Of a DNA stretch of 31,841 bases, positions 8,217 to 17,235 are shown piece after piece; within the stretch, counting starts at the first letter, position 1, and each line of letters starts with the position of its first letter. Source of the DNA: Ignavibacteria bacterium (GTDB lineage: Bacteria; Bacteroidota; Ignavibacteria; Tepidaquicellales; OLB5); the NCBI GenBank assembly GCA_030835005.1, contig JAUQWT010000373.1, forward strand, positions 1 through 31,841. The letters are read 5' to 3'. The position numbers were made by a program, and so were the translations under genes. Under the pieces are notes generated by a model. That model was not told where the DNA came from. It searched no databases and was given only the letters and a program-made list of their open reading frames with translations.

Positions 8217-10475
8217 TTAGATTAAAAAAGCTGAGTACTTCATCTGGCCAAGAGATATGCCGCCATCATTAGAAGGCACTCTTTGATGCCAGTACACTTT
8301 GAATCCAGAATTCTTTAATTTCCTGATCGAACCTTCAAGCAAATATTTATTCTGAAAGCACCCGCCTGTAAGCAGGACTTTTTCTATCCCAACTCTTTTG
8401 GCTATATCTGTGATTATCTCTGACAGAGTATTGTGAAACATTGCTGCCAGAATATTTTTATCAACACCGCTATTTAACTTATTAACAATATCTATGAGCA
8501 GGGGATGCCAGTTGATAACATGAGAATTATTCTCTCCTGCATCTATTTTGTATTCAAGATAATCATTTGTGATCACTTCATCAGTGGCAAATTCCAATTC
8601 CATTGCAGCCTGCGCTTCGAATGATGCATGGCGGCGGATGCCCAATATTGCCGAAACTCCGTCAAAAAGCCTGCCCATACTTGTGGTTACAGGCGAATTG
8701 ATATTCTTATCAAGCATTTTCCTGATTATCTCGGTTTCAGAAACCTTAAAATTATGCCCTGTTAAGCCAAATTCGCTTCCGCCATATATATCATATAATA
8801 GTGCAAATCCAATTCTCCAAACCTCGTGTATCGATTTTTCACCTCCCGGGAGTTTGAATGGCTTAAGATGCGCGGCCCTTAAGAAGTCCTTTCCTTTTGG
8901 AACGATGAACTCGCTTCCCCAAATCATTCCGTCTGAACCAAAGCCGGTGCCATCCCATGAAACTCCGAGTACATCACCCTCAATATTACTATCAGCAATG
9001 CATGAAAGCACATGTGCATAATGATGCTGCACAGATTGTGATTCTATGCCAAGTGACTTTGCATATTGGGTAGATGTATAATCAGGATGCATATCATGTA
9101 CAACCATTTGCGGTGAAAGCTCATAAAATGTTTCAAGATCATTAATAACACTTTTGAATGCGTTTATTGATTCGATATTTTCAAGATCGCCAATATGCTG
9201 GCTGATGAAAACATTACTTCCTTTGTTAAGCGCAATAGTATTTTTAAGATGCGCTCCTGCTGCCAGAACTGTTTTGTTCAATCCTTCAATGACGACGGGC
9301 AGGGGAGCATAACCTCTTGCACGCCTCAGAAGCATTTCACGGCCTGCTGAAATACGTGTTATAGAATCATCAACATGTCTGAGTATCTCTCGGTTGTGAA
9401 CAAGAAAGTAATCAGCAATACTTTTCAGTTTTTCCAGCGCCTGTGTTTCATTTATACAAATCGGTTCTTCTGAAATGTTTCCACTGGTTGCAATTATTGG
9501 TATGCTAAGTTCCTTCATGAGTATATGATGAAGCGGAGAGTATGGAAGCATAATTCCGCAATAGGGATTACCGGCCGCTGTCTCATTTGAAATTGTTGAA
9601 GTGATACCTTTTCGTCTTTTAAGCAAAACTATCGGCGCTTCAACAGAAAGAAGCGACCTTTCTTCTGCTGGGGATACTTCACATTCTTTTTTTATACTTT
9701 CAATACCCGCCATCATAAGCGCAAAGGGTTTTTCGCTTCGTTTTTTTCTTGTGCGAAGAAGTCTTACGGCTTCATCACTCCCTGCATCACAGATCAGCTG
9801 GTATCCCCCGATACCCTTAAGTGCAACTATCTTACCTTCCAGTATGTACTTCGCCGCTGCATGAATTGCATCATGCTTTTCCAGAAGTTTCCTGCCATGC
9901 TGATCCCACAGCTCAACTTGCGGGCCGCAAACGGGACAGGCAGTAGGCTCAGCATGAAATCTCCTGTTGGAAGGATCAGTGTATTCAGCCAGACAATCCG
10001 GACACATGACAAACTCAGCCATTGTAGTCTTAGCCCTGTCATAAGGCAAGTCTTTGATTATTGTGAATCTCGGACCGCAATTTGTGCAATTGGTGAACGG
10101 GTATAAGTATCTGCGATTTGAAGGATCAAAAATCTCTTGCAGGCAATCCGGACAGGTTGATATATCAGGCAGTACAAGGGCAGTTTTGCCGCCTTTTTCA
10201 TGACTTTCCATGATCTCAAAAATATCATATCCGTGAACGTCTAAATAGCTGTGCTCGAAACTCTGTATGAAAGAGTTCTTTGGTTTATCGGAAACAAGCC
10301 TGAAGAGAAGATCATTCAATACATTCTCATCGGCCTCTGCTTCTATGAATACGCCCTGAGAAGAATTTACGATCCACCCTTTAATATTAAGCTCTTTTGC
10401 AAGGCGGTAAACAAACGGCCTGAAGCCAACTCCCTGTACTGCGCCTCTAATTACTATCTTAACACGCTGTTTCAC
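8217..10475 (-). CDS. hypF: Carbamoyltransferase HypF
   Basis: HypF converts carbamoyl phosphate and ATP to carbamoyl-AMP and passes the carbamoyl group to HypE. The 752-aa protein has the full domain order. An acylphosphatase domain (about 1-90) carries VQGVGFRPF. Two zinc-finger repeats (about 108-183) are built from CPDC/CTNC and CPDC/CPVC pairs, each with DPSNRR. A YrdC-like domain (about 200-385) has KRSEKPFALM and ATSGN. A Kae1-like C-terminal domain (about 395-750) has HHYAHVLS, GVSWDGTGFG and LTGGCFQN. The start codon is GTG at 10475, 5 nt after hypB, without a clear Shine-Dalgarno. Confidence 0.97.
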   Translation of the reverse strand: MKQRVKIVIRGAVQGVGFRPFVYRLAKELNIKGWIVNSSQGVFIEAEADENVLNDLLFRLVSDKPKNSFIQSFEHSYLDVHGYDIFEIMESHEKGGKTALVLPDISTCPDCLQEIFDPSNRRYLYPFTNCTNCGPRFTIIKDLPYDRAKTTMAEFVMCPDCLAEYTDPSNRRFHAEPTACPVCGPQVELWDQHGRKLLEKHDAIHAAAKYILEGKIVALKGIGGYQLICDAGSDEAVRLLRTRKKRSEKPFALMMAGIESIKKECEVSPAEERSLLSVEAPIVLLKRRKGITSTISNETAAGNPYCGIMLPYSPLHHILMKELSIPIIATSGNISEEPICINETQALEKLKSIADYFLVHNREILRHVDDSITRISAGREMLLRRARGYAPLPVVIEGLNKTVLAAGAHLKNTIALNKGSNVFISQHIGDLENIESINAFKSVINDLETFYELSPQMVVHDMHPDYTSTQYAKSLGIESQSVQHHYAHVLSCIADSNIEGDVLGVSWDGTGFGSDGMIWGSEFIVPKGKDFLRAAHLKPFKLPGGEKSIHEVWRIGFALLYDIYGGSEFGLTGHNFKVSETEIIRKMLDKNINSPVTTSMGRLFDGVSAILGIRRHASFEAQAAMELEFATDEVITNDYLEYKIDAGENNSHVINWHPLLIDIVNKLNSGVDKNILAAMFHNTLSEIITDIAKRVGIEKVLLTGGCFQNKYLLEGSIRKLKNSGFKVYWHQRVPSNDGGISLGQMKYSAFLI

Positions 10476-10480
10476 ACGGA

Positions 10481-11131
10481 TTATTTTTTAGTGCTGTCTG
10501 TTATGAAGCTGCACCACTTATCAATTCCTTCGCCGCTCGTGCATGAAGTCTCGAATATTTTCAGTTCGGGGTTTATCTTCAAAGCATTTTTTTTAAGCTC
10601 TTCGATGTTGCAATTAACATACGGCAATAGATCGGTCTTATTTATCACAAGTACTTTTGAATTCATGAACATCTTAGGATACTTTAAGGGCTTATCATCG
10701 CCTTCGGTAACGCTTATTACAACTACTTTCAGGTCTTCGCCAAGATCGTAACCTGCGGGGCAAACAAGATTGCCCACATTCTCAATTATCAGTATTTCTG
10801 TTTTTGCAAGATCAATGCTTCCAAGCGCATCCTTTACAAGGTTTGCTTCCAAGTGACAGCCCCCGTTAGTTATTATCTGTACAACCGGCACATTGTATGC
10901 AGATACTCTCTTTGCATCCAGATCGGTCTGCACATCGCCTTCGATAACGGATATTGCAACAGTGCTGCCAATTTTTTCGATAGTACGTTCTACAAGGCTG
11001 GTTTTACCTGAGCCGGGAGAGCTAACTATGTTAATAGTAAAAATTCCCTTGCCGGTAAGCTTATCACGGTTATCCGCTGCAATAGCATCATTTTTTGCAA
11101 GTACTTTTCTTTCTACTGTTATTATACTCAT
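10481..11131 (-). CDS. hypB: Hydrogenase nickel-incorporation GTPase HypB
   Basis: HypB is the GTPase that, with HypA, delivers nickel to the hydrogenase large subunit. The 216-aa protein has a P-loop (SSPGSGKTS, residues 37-45), the metal-binding segment GGCHLEA, the switch-type ENVGNLVCPA, and the NKTDL specificity motif. It lacks both the N-terminal Cys-rich nickel site and the His-rich nickel-storage stretch found in some HypB proteins; only about 35 residues precede the P-loop. The ATG at 11131 follows hypA by 17 nt and hypF follows after 5 nt. Confidence 0.97.
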   Translation of the reverse strand: MSIITVERKVLAKNDAIAADNRDKLTGKGIFTINIVSSPGSGKTSLVERTIEKIGSTVAISVIEGDVQTDLDAKRVSAYNVPVVQIITNGGCHLEANLVKDALGSIDLAKTEILIIENVGNLVCPAGYDLGEDLKVVVISVTEGDDKPLKYPKMFMNSKVLVINKTDLLPYVNCNIEELKKNALKINPELKIFETSCTSGEGIDKWCSFITDSTKK

Positions 11132-11148
11132 GATCTGTTTATTATTAA

Positions 11149-11499
11149 TTAAGATTTATCTTCCAATATGATCTCTGCAATTTTCAATTCTTCACCCGAG
11201 AGTACTTCAGTATCAGTTTTCAAGCAATCTGCACATTCCCTCAAACCGTAATTGTTTGTTGTTATGCCTCCGCATGAATTGCATTTTAAAAGGAAGGGGA
11301 CTGATTCAATTTTAAGTTCTGAGTTTTGAAGTTCTGTATCAGCAGCGATTATTTCGTATGAAAACTTGAGGGAATCTGTAACTACTCCGCTGAACTCCCC
11401 GACTTTAAGCAAAATCCCTCTGACAAAGGGCAGCTCATCCTTTGGTACATTCTGCTCAACAATTTCTATGATATTTCTCGCAACAGATAGCTCGTGCAT
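11149..11499 (-). CDS. hypA: Hydrogenase nickel-incorporation protein HypA
   Basis: HypA is the nickel metallochaperone partner of HypB. The 116-aa protein begins MHELSVARNI, where His2 and the N-terminal amine are the known nickel ligands. It has a zinc site made of two CxxC pairs (Cys73/76 and Cys89/92). The start is set at the ATG at 11499 because the family always begins MHE; the frame is open 13 codons further upstream but without support. There is no Shine-Dalgarno, and a TATATTTG box lies just upstream, so the mRNA leader may be very short. First gene of the hyp operon. Confidence 0.96.
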   Translation of the reverse strand: MHELSVARNIIEIVEQNVPKDELPFVRGILLKVGEFSGVVTDSLKFSYEIIAADTELQNSELKIESVPFLLKCNSCGGITTNNYGLRECADCLKTDTEVLSGEELKIAEIILEDKS

Positions 11500-11511
11500 A
11501 TATTTACAGTA

Positions 11512-11519
11512 CAAATATA
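11512..11519 (-). promoter_or_regulatory. Candidate -7 box (TATATTTG) for the hyp operon
   Basis: On the minus strand TATATTTG matches TAnnTTTG, 12 nt before the hypA ATG. A T-rich TTTTTT tract lies about 17 nt further upstream. This would give a nearly leaderless hypA message. No experimental-grade evidence is available from sequence alone. Confidence 0.35.
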
Positions 11520-11646
11520 CCCTTATTAAAAGGAGCAAAAAATGAGGATTATCATGTAAAAGGCAGATTGCAAAAGAGAATAAAATGACTATTGAAATAT
11601 ATGAAATAACAATTAGTTAAGAAAAATATACTGAGAATTAAATCAC

Positions 11647-11691
11647 AAAAAAAAGCCCCAATTCTCACCTAGACCAGGAGGAGATCGGGGC
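11647..11691 (-). terminator. Rho-independent terminator of the hydrogenase/Hdr operon
   Basis: Read on the minus strand, GCCCC (11691-11687) and GGGGC (11659-11655) close a long stem with inner CTC/GAG pairing. A run of eight T (11654-11647) follows. It lies about 38 nt after the stop of the last protease gene and separates the 14-gene run from hypA. Confidence 0.85.
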
Positions 11692-11728
11692 AGTGATGAA
11701 GTATTCCAAGAGTCAGAAAAGGGCAGGG

Positions 11729-12202
11729 CTAATTCTGCCAGTTTCTAAGGATATCATGGGCTTTACTTGCAAACAAAGGGATCTTTTCTTCTATGACCGG
11801 ACTCAAGCCCTCGCGTATAATACTTTCGTTATTGATCTCAATAACAAGAGCCTTAAGTTCTTTAGGGAAACTGATATCCAGTCTCGAGGCAAGCTCAATT
11901 ATTTCAGGCAGCCCTGTATAATGCGGCGAACCTGAATATTTGCCCATGAGTTCTTTTTTATCAAGTTCTCTTATTTCTCCAATGCGTCCGCTGCGTGACT
12001 GCACAGAATCAAGCAGGAGAACTTTTTCATATCCTTCCATTACGTCCAGGAGCCGGAAACCGGCAGATGAGATCTCAAATACATCGATCCCGCCGCCGAT
12101 GTTCTTTTCTAATTTTCTGGCAGCTTCAAGTCCGGCTGCATCATCTCCCATTATATCGTTGCCCAGCGCAATAACAAGTATGGGGTTCTTTTCGGTACTC
12201 AT
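11729..12202 (-). CDS. [NiFe]-hydrogenase maturation endopeptidase, likely for MvhA
   Basis: This 157-aa protein belongs to the HycI/HupD family, which clips the C-terminal peptide from a hydrogenase large subunit after nickel insertion. It has the family start (ILVIALGNDIMGDDAAG), where the Glu/Asp after GDD helps bind nickel, and the central LLLDSV stretch with its metal-binding Asp. The C-terminal half contains the usual YTGLPE segment with a His (SPHYTG). Its ATG overlaps the mvhA stop by 4 nt (ATGA). That position makes MvhA its probable substrate. It is the last gene before the terminator at 11647-11691. Confidence 0.92.
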   Translation of the reverse strand: MSTEKNPILVIALGNDIMGDDAAGLEAARKLEKNIGGGIDVFEISSAGFRLLDVMEGYEKVLLLDSVQSRSGRIGEIRELDKKELMGKYSGSPHYTGLPEIIELASRLDISFPKELKALVIEINNESIIREGLSPVIEEKIPLFASKAHDILRNWQN

Positions 12203-13722
12203 CTTGATATTTTATCTATTAGGTTCCTGCTTTTATCATAAATATTTATTTCAATAGGAACAGTTCCGGGCAGCGAGTGTGTTGCGCACGCATTGCATGG
12301 GTCGTATGCCCTGAATGCCATTTCGATCATGTTCAGCAGTCCGTCAGATGCTTTGCCTCCGTGTATAAGTCCTTTTGCAGCCTTATCAACACTCATAGCG
12401 ATCCTTGCGGAGTTGTTCTGTGTTGCAACTATTAGATTAACTTTAGTAATGATACCCTTTTCATCGGTTTCATAGTGGTGTATCAGTGTTCCTCTTGGAG
12501 CCTCAACAACACCAATGCCAACAGCTGGAGTTTCAAACGGAATTGCCCTGATATCTTTTGATGTAATCTCGGGGTCATTTACCAGTTCGTTGATTCTCTC
12601 AGCAGCATAAAGCATTTCCACTACTCTAGCCCAATGATTTGCAAGCGTATGATGGACGGGCTTTCCGCCAAGCCCTATGAAGTATTCTTCGTAAGCCCTC
12701 TGGGCTTCAGGGGTTGCCATTCCGTCAGCCGCATTTAGCCGGGCAAGCGGCGCTACCGAATACACACTTGAAGAATCACCATCGGTAAATCCGTTCCATC
12801 CAAGAGGTTTCAGGTAACAGAATTTCACATAACTCCACGGCTCAACATGCTCGGCAATGTAATCAAGATACTTATCAGTTTTGAATTTTGCATATTCTTT
12901 TCCTTTCGGATTAACTACCCTGATCATTCCGTCATAAAAATTGACTTTATTATTTTCGTCAACAAGCCCCATGTAGTGTGTGCGGTGTGTATAAGTATCT
13001 GATGTAATTATTTTAAGATATTCATCATTCTTCAGTACAATATCCTTGAACACCTGAAGAGTGAATCGTGCAAAATCGAGTCCGCTTGCAGCTACTTCTT
13101 TGAAAAGGTGAAGGTCAGAATAATCAATGCCCTTAGCTACACCGCCGGGGAGTCCGAATACAGGATGAATTACTTTGCCTCCCAGGTAGGTGATAAGTGA
13201 GCGGATCTTCTTCCGCATATCAATTACTTTCTTTCCGGTTTCAAGCCCGACTTTTTCGATCACGCCAAGAATATTCCGCTTTTCTTTTGGGGCATCGGGC
13301 CCAACTATGAAATCAGGTCCGCCCAAAACATAAACATGAAGTGCATGATCTTCAAGCATGAACAGGCTGTAAACAAGTTCTCTTAGTTTTCTTGCTGCAG
13401 ATGTCGGCTGGATCCTGTAAAGACTATCCAGTGCCTTTGTGCCTGCCATATGGTGAGCAGTCGGGCACACTCCGCATATACGGCTGGTAATTTGCGGCAT
13501 ATCTTCGGCGGGTTTACCTTTGCAGAAAATCTCAAATCCTCTTAATTCCGGGATCTGGTAATATGCTCTTTCAACTTCGCCTTTATCATCAAGCAGTATA
13601 TCAATTTTGCCATGCCCTTCAAGGCGGGTAATTGGGTCAATTGTAATGCGCTTAGTTTTCATATACGAATCATTTGCCTTAAACATTCCTTCATTCCACT
13701 TTTCCTGAATTTTATGTACCAT
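12199..13722 (-). CDS. mvhA: Group 3c [NiFe]-hydrogenase large subunit (MvhA-like)
   Basis: This is the catalytic subunit that binds the [NiFe] centre. The 507-aa protein has the N-terminal RLEGHG motif (about 33-38), the L1 motif RICGVC (Cys83/Cys86), and the L2 motif DPCNAC near the end (Cys476/Cys479, with His482). Beyond His482 it carries a 25-residue C-terminal peptide that the neighbouring protease would remove. All four Ni-ligand cysteines are present and none is replaced by selenocysteine. The start ATG at 13722 has a GGAGG nine nt upstream and sits 1 nt after the mvhG stop. It leaves a 20-residue leader before MKTKRITIDP; that inner Met is an alternative start. Linkage to hdrABC and mvhD marks group 3c. 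Confidence 0.95.
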   Translation of the reverse strand: MVHKIQEKWNEGMFKANDSYMKTKRITIDPITRLEGHGKIDILLDDKGEVERAYYQIPELRGFEIFCKGKPAEDMPQITSRICGVCPTAHHMAGTKALDSLYRIQPTSAARKLRELVYSLFMLEDHALHVYVLGGPDFIVGPDAPKEKRNILGVIEKVGLETGKKVIDMRKKIRSLITYLGGKVIHPVFGLPGGVAKGIDYSDLHLFKEVAASGLDFARFTLQVFKDIVLKNDEYLKIITSDTYTHRTHYMGLVDENNKVNFYDGMIRVVNPKGKEYAKFKTDKYLDYIAEHVEPWSYVKFCYLKPLGWNGFTDGDSSSVYSVAPLARLNAADGMATPEAQRAYEEYFIGLGGKPVHHTLANHWARVVEMLYAAERINELVNDPEITSKDIRAIPFETPAVGIGVVEAPRGTLIHHYETDEKGIITKVNLIVATQNNSARIAMSVDKAAKGLIHGGKASDGLLNMIEMAFRAYDPCNACATHSLPGTVPIEINIYDKSRNLIDKISR

Positions 13723-13723
13723 T

Positions 13724-14698
13724 TTACACTTCCTCCGCAATTTTTTTTCTAAGCAAAGATGCTGCCAGCCCGTACCTGTAAAAAGTGCCAACAGGATCCG
13801 GGATATCATCCAGCACTTTATCGATCTCAGGCTCAGTCTTTGCTTCAAGATTTGAGCAGATCGAAGAAAGTATCTTTGCACCCTGGTCTTTCACCCTTGA
13901 AGTAGGTCCGAAGCACCCGGTACACGGCATATTTCCGTTTATGCATAACGCCTCACATCCTGCGCGCGTTGCCGGACCCATGCAAACGATTCCCTGAGAA
14001 AGGAGGCATTTTTCAGGATCGGCGATTATCATATGCGGCCGTACAAAATGATCGAATGCAAGATCGGACGGTTTTGATCTTTTGCGAGGACACTCTTCGC
14101 ATAAGGCAGAATCCGGAGCAAGCACAGTACCTTTTGGCGGCAGCTTACCTGAAAGAAGGGTTAACACTGCCTGTTTCAAAAGTTTCGGAGTAGGGGGACA
14201 GCCGGGTAAATAATAGTCAACATCAACTACCTGGTCAAGCGTGCGAACGATATTCCGGAATGCCGGAAGAGTAACATCTCTGGTTTTATCCTGAAAGATC
14301 TTTTCCGGATAGGTTTTTTCTGAATTTATTACAGATGGTGCATCTTCATAGATATATTTCAATATTTCCAGGCGTTCAAATTCATTTGCGAGTGCGGGAA
14401 TGCCGCCCATATGAGCACAGGAACCGTAAGCGATCAGAATTTTGCTTTTTCTTCTGATAAGCCGTGCCATCTCTTCCTGCTCGGATGTTCTTATCGCGCC
14501 GTTAAGCATGGTTGCAAGTATTGAACCGTCTTCCATGGCCTCAACATCTGCCTTTTTGAAATCCATTGCAACAGGCCAGAAAACAATATCAACCGCATCA
14601 GCAACCATAAGAATATCTTCAGCAAGATCAACAACAGATTCCTCGCATCCGCCGCATGAGGCACACCAATAAAACGCAATTTTAGGTTTCTCAGGCAT
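13724..14698 (-). CDS. mvhG: Group 3c [NiFe]-hydrogenase small subunit (MvhG-like)
   Basis: This small subunit carries electrons from the [NiFe] site through iron-sulfur clusters. The 324-aa protein has the N-terminal CASCGGC motif (Cys12/15/18), GSCAHMGG, and LPGCPPTP, which together form the proximal cluster. Further Cys sets follow (CEECPR, CLLSQGIVC, and GCFGP preceded by CTGC) for additional clusters. It has no Tat signal peptide, so the enzyme is cytoplasmic. The ATG at 14698 is preceded by AGGAGG at ideal spacing and overlaps the mvhD stop by 8 nt. The TTG two codons upstream is rejected. Confidence 0.94.
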   Translation of the reverse strand: MPEKPKIAFYWCASCGGCEESVVDLAEDILMVADAVDIVFWPVAMDFKKADVEAMEDGSILATMLNGAIRTSEQEEMARLIRRKSKILIAYGSCAHMGGIPALANEFERLEILKYIYEDAPSVINSEKTYPEKIFQDKTRDVTLPAFRNIVRTLDQVVDVDYYLPGCPPTPKLLKQAVLTLLSGKLPPKGTVLAPDSALCEECPRKRSKPSDLAFDHFVRPHMIIADPEKCLLSQGIVCMGPATRAGCEALCINGNMPCTGCFGPTSRVKDQGAKILSSICSNLEAKTEPEIDKVLDDIPDPVGTFYRYGLAASLLRKKIAEEV

Positions 14699-15188
14699 GT
14701 TCAAGCACCTCCTTATTGGTATGTTTAATTTCGGTCAGGTCTTCATCAAACATAGAAATTGATCCGGGCAATCCAAGCGGACCGAGTTTTGATATAGTTT
14801 CAACCATATCGTTGATTACTGTCTTAACTTTCTCGCCTTCTGAGGCAGAGATCCACTCCAGCCTTACCCTTTCTTTTTCGATTCCCATGCTTTCCAAAAC
14901 CCTTTGCAGCAGACGGAACCGTCTGAGCATTTTATAATTTCCTTCTGAGTAGTGGCAGTCACCGGGATGGCAGCCGCCGATCAGCACACCATCTGCACCG
15001 CTTGCAAGTGATTGAAGTATGAACTGCGGGTCAACCCTGCCAGAGCACATCAGGCGTATTACTTTTACATTTGGAGCGTACTTTAATCTGGAGACTCCCG
15101 CAAGATCTGCTGCAGTGTAAGTACACCAGTTACAGAAAAATGCGATTATCTTTGGCTCCCATTTCTTTTTACCTGTTCTTTCAGACAT
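14691..15188 (-). CDS. mvhD: Electron-transfer subunit MvhD
   Basis: MvhD (about 165 aa) holds a [2Fe-2S] cluster and links the MvhAG hydrogenase to HdrA. The protein shows the family's Cys pattern: FFCNWCTYTAAD near the N-terminus, MCSGRVDP in the middle, and GCHPGDCHY. RRFRLLQR and a helix follow. The start is the ATG at 15188, which overlaps the hdrA stop (ATGTCTGA, 8 nt) and follows an AGGAA sequence. The larger open frame upstream lies within hdrA and is rejected. Its presence between hdrA and mvhG indicates a complete MvhADG-HdrABC complex. Confidence 0.95.
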   Translation of the reverse strand: MSERTGKKKWEPKIIAFFCNWCTYTAADLAGVSRLKYAPNVKVIRLMCSGRVDPQFILQSLASGADGVLIGGCHPGDCHYSEGNYKMLRRFRLLQRVLESMGIEKERVRLEWISASEGEKVKTVINDMVETISKLGPLGLPGSISMFDEDLTEIKHTNKEVLEHA

Positions 15189-17235
15189 GTTCAAGTTCCT
15201 TTCCTTCTGCTTTGCCGGCAGCAGGCTCAATACCTGCAAACCTGAGCAACCCTTCGATCTCACCGAAGATCTGCTCGTCTTCAAACAGGTTCTGTATAAT
15301 AGAACCTGAAGGACATGAGGCAACACAAGTACCGCATCCTTTGCAAAGCGCCTCGTTTATATATGCTTTTTTAGTATCTTCAATAAATGATATTGCAGAG
15401 TAAGGACATAATGAAATACACGATTTGCAGCCCGAGCAGAATTCTTCTATTATATTTGCCGTATTTGGTTCAAGCTCAATAGTTCCTGCACATATAAGAG
15501 CAAGAGCTTCTGCAGCCGCAGCGCCGGCCTGGGCAACCGAATCAGGAATATCTTTCGGACCCTGGCACGCACCCGCAATAAAGATGCCGTCTGTAAATGT
15601 ACTTACAGGGGCAAGCTTTGGATGGCGCTCAAGGAAGAATCCTTCGTTGGAGCAGGATATATTGAACAGTCTTCTGACATCGGAAGCGTCCTCTCTTGGT
15701 TCAAGCCCGACCGAAAGCACTACCATATCAACCGGTATCCTTCTGACTACTCCAACCAGAGTATCTTCTACCCTAATAGTAAGTTTGTTTTCCTCTTCAG
15801 CTGCAAGTGCCCAATCAGTAACTTCGGCAACACGGCCTCTGATAAAATGAACGCCCTCATTCATTAACTTATCATAGAACTCTTCGTATCCTTTTCCGGG
15901 TGTCCGCATATCAATATAGAAATTGTAAACCTCTGCGCCGGTGTGTTCTTTTATCAAATGGGCAAGCTTAAGCGAATACATGCAGCACACTTTAGAACAC
16001 CACTTATTGCTTTTTTCATCCCGTGAGCCAACACAATGCACGATCCCTACTTTTGCAGGTTTTCTGCCTTCTTTAGTTACAACTTCCCCGCCCGTCGGAC
16101 CGGATGCATTTACCATTCTCTCAAGCTCTAATGATGTGAATACATTCGGGAATCTTCCGTAACCATATTGCGGCGCGAGTTTCGCATCATATGTTTTGAA
16201 CCCCGTGGCAAGTATAACCGAGCCAATGTTAACTTCTTCATACTTTGCAGTCTGCTTCAGATCGATCGCATCCCTATCGCATGCTTCAATACAGGTCTTC
16301 TTGCAGCGGTGACTTTTGAAATCAATACACGTTTCGGGATCGAACAGCACAACCTGCGGCGTTGCCTGAGGGAACGGAATATAAATAGGTTTGCGCTTGC
16401 TCATACCAAGGTTGAATTCATCAGCGTACTTCGCTTCTTTATAAATGCACGCGTCAATGCAATCCAAACATCCAACGCAAAGTTCTTCGTTAACATACCG
16501 CGGTTTGCGTTTTACCGTTGCTTTGTAATTTCCAACAAATCCTTCAATCTTTTCAACTTCAGAGTATGACCATAATGTAATGTTTGGATGAGATTTTACG
16601 GCTGACATCTTAGGAGTTAGTATACATGCTGCGCAATCAAGCGTTGGGAAGGTTTTATCGAACATGGCCATGTGCCCGCCAATAGTGGGCTCACGCTCAA
16701 CCAGGTAAACCTTCTTTCCGGCATTTGCAATTGTTAATGCGGCATGAATACCGGCAATACCACCGCCAAGTATCAGCACATCAGGATTAATTGGCACCTG
16801 CTTCTTAACAAGCGGTTTATGGAAAAATACACGCTGAACAGCTGCGCGCACTAGGTCAATTGCTTTTTCAGTTGCAGCCTGCTTATCACCGGTAACCCAC
16901 GAAACATTCTCACGGATATTTACCATGTGGAAGAAATACGGATTAAGCCCTGCCTTTTCTGTGGCAACCCTGAAAGTGTGTTCATGCAGAAGAGGAGAGC
17001 AGGATGCAACGACTATTCTGTTAAGTCCGAATTCTTTTATATCTTTTTGTATGAGTTCCTGCCCCGGATCAGAGCACATATATTTGTAATCCCGGGATAT
17101 AGTAACTCCCGGCAGTGAAGCAGCATAATTCTGCACTTCGGCTACATCAACCATAGAAGCTATGTTATGACCGCAATGGCAGATATAAAAGCCGATCTTT
17201 GGCACGCTGTAACCATTTCCATTAGACGTAGACAT
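15181..17235 (-). CDS. hdrA: Heterodisulfide reductase subunit A-like flavoprotein (HdrA)
   Basis: HdrA is the FAD-containing electron-bifurcating hub of the Hdr-Mvh complex. The 684-aa protein has an N-terminal domain with CHCG (about 20-22) and a Cys at ASCSP (about 79). A GGGIAG dinucleotide motif (about 157-162) and a CAACILTPK segment (about 201-209) follow. Next come an inserted ferredoxin-type cluster region (CVGCLDCIDAC, about 253-263) and further Cys near 303-320. The C-terminus carries a dicluster ferredoxin (CSGCKSC and CKGCGTC, about 605-650). The ATG at 17235 overlaps hdrB by 14 nt and has GGAGG upstream. It is a full-length, unfused HdrA with no Cys obviously missing. Confidence 0.95.
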   Translation of the reverse strand: MSTSNGNGYSVPKIGFYICHCGHNIASMVDVAEVQNYAASLPGVTISRDYKYMCSDPGQELIQKDIKEFGLNRIVVASCSPLLHEHTFRVATEKAGLNPYFFHMVNIRENVSWVTGDKQAATEKAIDLVRAAVQRVFFHKPLVKKQVPINPDVLILGGGIAGIHAALTIANAGKKVYLVEREPTIGGHMAMFDKTFPTLDCAACILTPKMSAVKSHPNITLWSYSEVEKIEGFVGNYKATVKRKPRYVNEELCVGCLDCIDACIYKEAKYADEFNLGMSKRKPIYIPFPQATPQVVLFDPETCIDFKSHRCKKTCIEACDRDAIDLKQTAKYEEVNIGSVILATGFKTYDAKLAPQYGYGRFPNVFTSLELERMVNASGPTGGEVVTKEGRKPAKVGIVHCVGSRDEKSNKWCSKVCCMYSLKLAHLIKEHTGAEVYNFYIDMRTPGKGYEEFYDKLMNEGVHFIRGRVAEVTDWALAAEEENKLTIRVEDTLVGVVRRIPVDMVVLSVGLEPREDASDVRRLFNISCSNEGFFLERHPKLAPVSTFTDGIFIAGACQGPKDIPDSVAQAGAAAAEALALICAGTIELEPNTANIIEEFCSGCKSCISLCPYSAISFIEDTKKAYINEALCKGCGTCVASCPSGSIIQNLFEDEQIFGEIEGLLRFAGIEPAAGKAEGKELEHV

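Noticed and set aside
10251..10751. 166-codon open frame on the plus strand
   Set aside because: It is antisense to the start of hypF and the end of hypB, with no start signal or recognisable domain.
13723..13881. N-terminal extension of mvhA
   Set aside because: It lies inside mvhG. A GGAGG with good spacing precedes the ATG at 13722.
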